From contig CALBJC010000025.1 in the NCBI GenBank assembly GCA_937892655.1, positions 1 to 6,724 of the forward strand: a stretch of 6,724 bases of DNA. Direction: 5' to 3'. How positions within the stretch are numbered: position 1 is the stretch's first letter; each line of letters opens with the position of its first letter. The position numbers and the translations under genes were made by a program. The notes below the pieces were generated by a model. The model was given only the letters and a program-made list of their open reading frames with translations, had not been told where the DNA came from and did not search any database. Positions 5,467 through 6,724 of this stretch are shown here, piece by piece. The stretch is from an uncultured Clostridia bacterium (GTDB taxonomy: Bacteria > Bacillota > Clostridia > Oscillospirales > Ruminococcaceae).

Positions 5467-6117
5467 AAATTCAAATGTAAACTTTGTAAGGCAGTTTTTG
5501 AAGCAGACAGTTTGGAAAACGCAGTTTGCCCTATCTGCGGCGCTAAGGGCGATAAGCTCGAGGTCGTTGATGAAGCTCCTGCAAACAAGTATGCAGGTAC
5601 ACAGACTGAAAAGAATCTTGAAGCTGCTTTTGCCGGCGAATCTCAGGCAAGAAATAAATATACATACTTTGCATCAGTTGCAAAGAAGGAAGGCTATGAA
5701 CAGATTTCAGCTCTCTTCTTAAAGACAGCTGACAACGAAAAGGAACACGCTAAGATGTGGTTTAAGGAGCTTTCAGGTATCGGCAATACAGCCCAGAATC
5801 TCTTACACGCTGCAGAAGGCGAAAACTATGAATGGACAGATATGTATGAAGGCTTTGCAAAGACTGCTGAAGAAGAAGGCTTTACAGAACTTGCAAAGAA
5901 GTTCAGACTTGTTGCTGCTATTGAAAAGCACCACGAGGAAAGATACAGAGCACTGCTCAAGAATATCGAAATGGCTGAGGTATTTGCAAAGAGCACTGTT
6001 AAGGTTTGGGAATGCCGCAACTGCGGTCATATCGTTGTAGGCACAGCTGCACCTGACATCTGCCCTACATGCGCTCACCCACAGAGCTACTTTGAAATCC
6101 ACGCAGAAAACTACTAA
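5464..6117 (+). CDS. Rubrerythrin with rubredoxin-like domains at both ends
   Basis: A 217-residue cytoplasmic non-haem iron protein; rubrerythrins reduce hydrogen peroxide to water in anaerobes. The N-terminus carries a rubredoxin-like knot (C5-x2-C8 and C22-x2-C25). The central ferritin-like four-helix domain (about 45-175) has the expected diiron ligands: E59 in AGES, E92-x2-H95 in NEKEH, E120 and E123 in GENYEW, and E154-x2-H157 in IEKHHEE. The C-terminus carries a second rubredoxin-like site (C184-x2-C187 and C200-x2-C203). Classical rubrerythrin has only the C-terminal site and reverse rubrerythrin only the N-terminal one, so this form combines both. It has its own strong promoter, and a thioredoxin gene follows 41 bases later without a terminator. 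Start chosen by the ribosome binding site at 5451-5455. The family is certain; the electron donor is not. Confidence 0.95.
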   Translation: MKFKCKLCKAVFEADSLENAVCPICGAKGDKLEVVDEAPANKYAGTQTEKNLEAAFAGESQARNKYTYFASVAKKEGYEQISALFLKTADNEKEHAKMWFKELSGIGNTAQNLLHAAEGENYEWTDMYEGFAKTAEEEGFTELAKKFRLVAAIEKHHEERYRALLKNIEMAEVFAKSTVKVWECRNCGHIVVGTAAPDICPTCAHPQSYFEIHAENY

Positions 6118-6158
6118 TCAGTAATTTTTTACACATACTATAAAAAAGGAGGAGTTAT

Positions 6159-6473
6159 ATGGCACAGGGAATTTTGGAAATCACAAAAGCAAATTTTGAA
6201 GCCGAAGTTTTACAGAGTGACAAAACTGTTCTTTTAGATTTCTGGGCGAGCTGGTGCGGGCCTTGTATGATGCTGTCACCTATCGTTGAGGAGATAGCAA
6301 AAGAAAATCCTCAGATAAAGGTTTGCAAGGTAAACGTTGATGACGAGCCTGAGCTTGCGCAGAAGTTTCAGATAGTCAGCATCCCCGCTCTTTTTGTAGT
6401 AAAGGATAAGAAAATCAAAAATCAGGCGGTAGGCTTAAGACCTAAGGCTGATATTTTAAAGATGATCGAATAA
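6159..6473 (+). CDS. trxA: Thioredoxin
   Basis: A 104-residue cytoplasmic thiol-disulfide oxidoreductase of standard thioredoxin length. The active site WCGPC has C33 and C36, the buried acidic residue is D27 in DFWA, and the cis-proline is P76 in SIPAL; one further Cys (C56) lies in VCKVNVD. It would be reduced by a thioredoxin reductase, which is not encoded here. The start is set by a strong AGGAGGAG ribosome binding site (6147-6154). It lies 41 bases after rubrerythrin; a TATAAA (6139-6144) in that gap lacks a -35, so the two are most likely one operon ending at the hairpin at 6475-6506. This pairing suggests a shared role in peroxide or oxygen stress. The gene symbol is by family; the organism may have other thioredoxins. 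Confidence 0.95.
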   Translation: MAQGILEITKANFEAEVLQSDKTVLLDFWASWCGPCMMLSPIVEEIAKENPQIKVCKVNVDDEPELAQKFQIVSIPALFVVKDKKIKNQAVGLRPKADILKMIE

Positions 6474-6474
6474 C

Positions 6475-6506
6475 AAAAATCCCGCAGAAAAACTGCGGGA
6501 TTTTTT
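6475..6506. terminator. Bidirectional rho-independent terminator between trxA and rsgA
   Basis: The core stem ATCCCGCAG/CTGCGGGAT (6479-6487 and 6493-6501) with an AAAAA loop can be lengthened by flanking A and T runs. T residues at 6501-6506 serve the plus strand, and the A-run at 6475-6479 becomes a T-run on the minus strand. It therefore ends both the thioredoxin transcript and the convergent rsgA transcript. Confidence 0.93.
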
Positions 6507-6508
6507 AT

Positions 6509-6724
6509 TTAGTATGGACGTTTTTTCAGTTCCTTTGAATATTTACTCACCTGCTTTGACCATTTTCTTTTTCGCTCAAGCATCTGCTCTTTTGTATCGA
6601 AAAAGGTGTTTTCATTAACAAGTGCATTGTAGCTTTCAAATCTCTCCTGCGACAGCTCGCCGTTTTTAATCGCCTCTTTTATTGCGCAGCCAGGCTCTGT
6701 AGTATGGGTACAGTCAGAAAATCT
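6509..6724 (-). CDS. rsgA: Ribosome small-subunit-dependent GTPase A, C-terminal fragment (cut by window edge)
   Basis: The last 71 codons of a minus-strand gene whose 5' part lies beyond the right edge; the stop is TAA at 6511-6509. The fragment begins RFSDCTHTTEPGCAIKEAI, the hallmark of the zinc-binding C-terminal domain of RsgA (YjeQ/YloQ), a circularly permuted GTPase that helps mature the 30S ribosomal subunit. Three of the four zinc ligands are visible (C5, H7 and C13 of the fragment, in C-x-H-x5-C). The first Cys of the C-x4-C pair should be the codon just outside the window. The following NGELSQERFESYNAL and the basic tail ending KKRPY also fit the family. The gene converges on trxA and shares its terminator. 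The GTPase and OB-fold domains are not visible here. Confidence 0.9.
   Translation of the reverse strand, partial: RFSDCTHTTEPGCAIKEAIKNGELSQERFESYNALVNENTFFDTKEQMLERKRKWSKQVSKYSKELKKRPY

Noticed and set aside
6118..6158. A separate trxA promoter based on TATAAA (6139-6144)
   Set aside because: No acceptable -35 lies 16-18 bases upstream, and the A-rich stretch is explained by the ribosome binding site leader.
1..6724. CRISPR array, toxin-antitoxin pair, insertion sequence or phage-derived genes
   Set aside because: I saw no regularly spaced repeats, no transposase or integrase motifs, and no small paired genes in the gaps; all gaps are under 170 bases and are accounted for by promoters, terminators or the 55-166 spacer.

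Overview
The window looks like an ordinary chromosomal stretch from an anaerobic, low-to-moderate GC Firmicute, most likely a gut clostridium of the Oscillospiraceae/Ruminococcaceae type. The reasons are strong AGGAGG-type ribosome binding sites, rubrerythrin-based oxygen/peroxide defence, a split ThrE exporter, Clostridia-type sensor kinase sequence and short U-tailed terminators. The lineage is an inference from style and content; no marker gene long enough to place it is present.

Layout. Positions 1-31 hold a rho-independent terminator for a plus-strand gene left of the window. Positions 32-166 are non-coding and contain nested inverted repeats that resemble a dispersed intergenic element. 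On the minus strand, read right to left, come a drug/metabolite (EamA-type) transporter (2933-2100), an OmpR-family response regulator (2056-1385) and its sensor histidine kinase (1369-167). They are closely spaced, with no terminator between them. A compact divergent promoter region (about 2940-3074) drives this set leftward and a second set rightward. The rightward set is the two halves of a ThrE-type amino-acid exporter (3075-3836 and 3836-4303, overlapping by one base), followed after 13 bases by a TTG-started, secreted and membrane-anchored SGNH/GDSL hydrolase (4317-5330). It ends at a strong terminator (5346-5375).

A second, near-consensus promoter (5386-5414) drives a rubrerythrin with a rubredoxin-type four-cysteine site at BOTH ends (5464-6117) and a classic thioredoxin (6159-6473), forming an oxidative-stress/redox operon. 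A perfect 7-5-7 inverted repeat sits on the predicted transcription start of this operon. The operon ends in a bidirectional terminator shared with a convergent minus-strand gene, the C-terminal end of the ribosome-assembly GTPase RsgA (6509 to beyond the window).

I found no CRISPR array, insertion sequence, phage gene, tRNA or rRNA, and no clear evidence of a wholly new system. The points most worth a second look are the double-rubredoxin rubrerythrin with its candidate operator, the repeat-like element after the kinase gene, the HAMP-less kinase with an altered G1 box, and the exporter/hydrolase operon.
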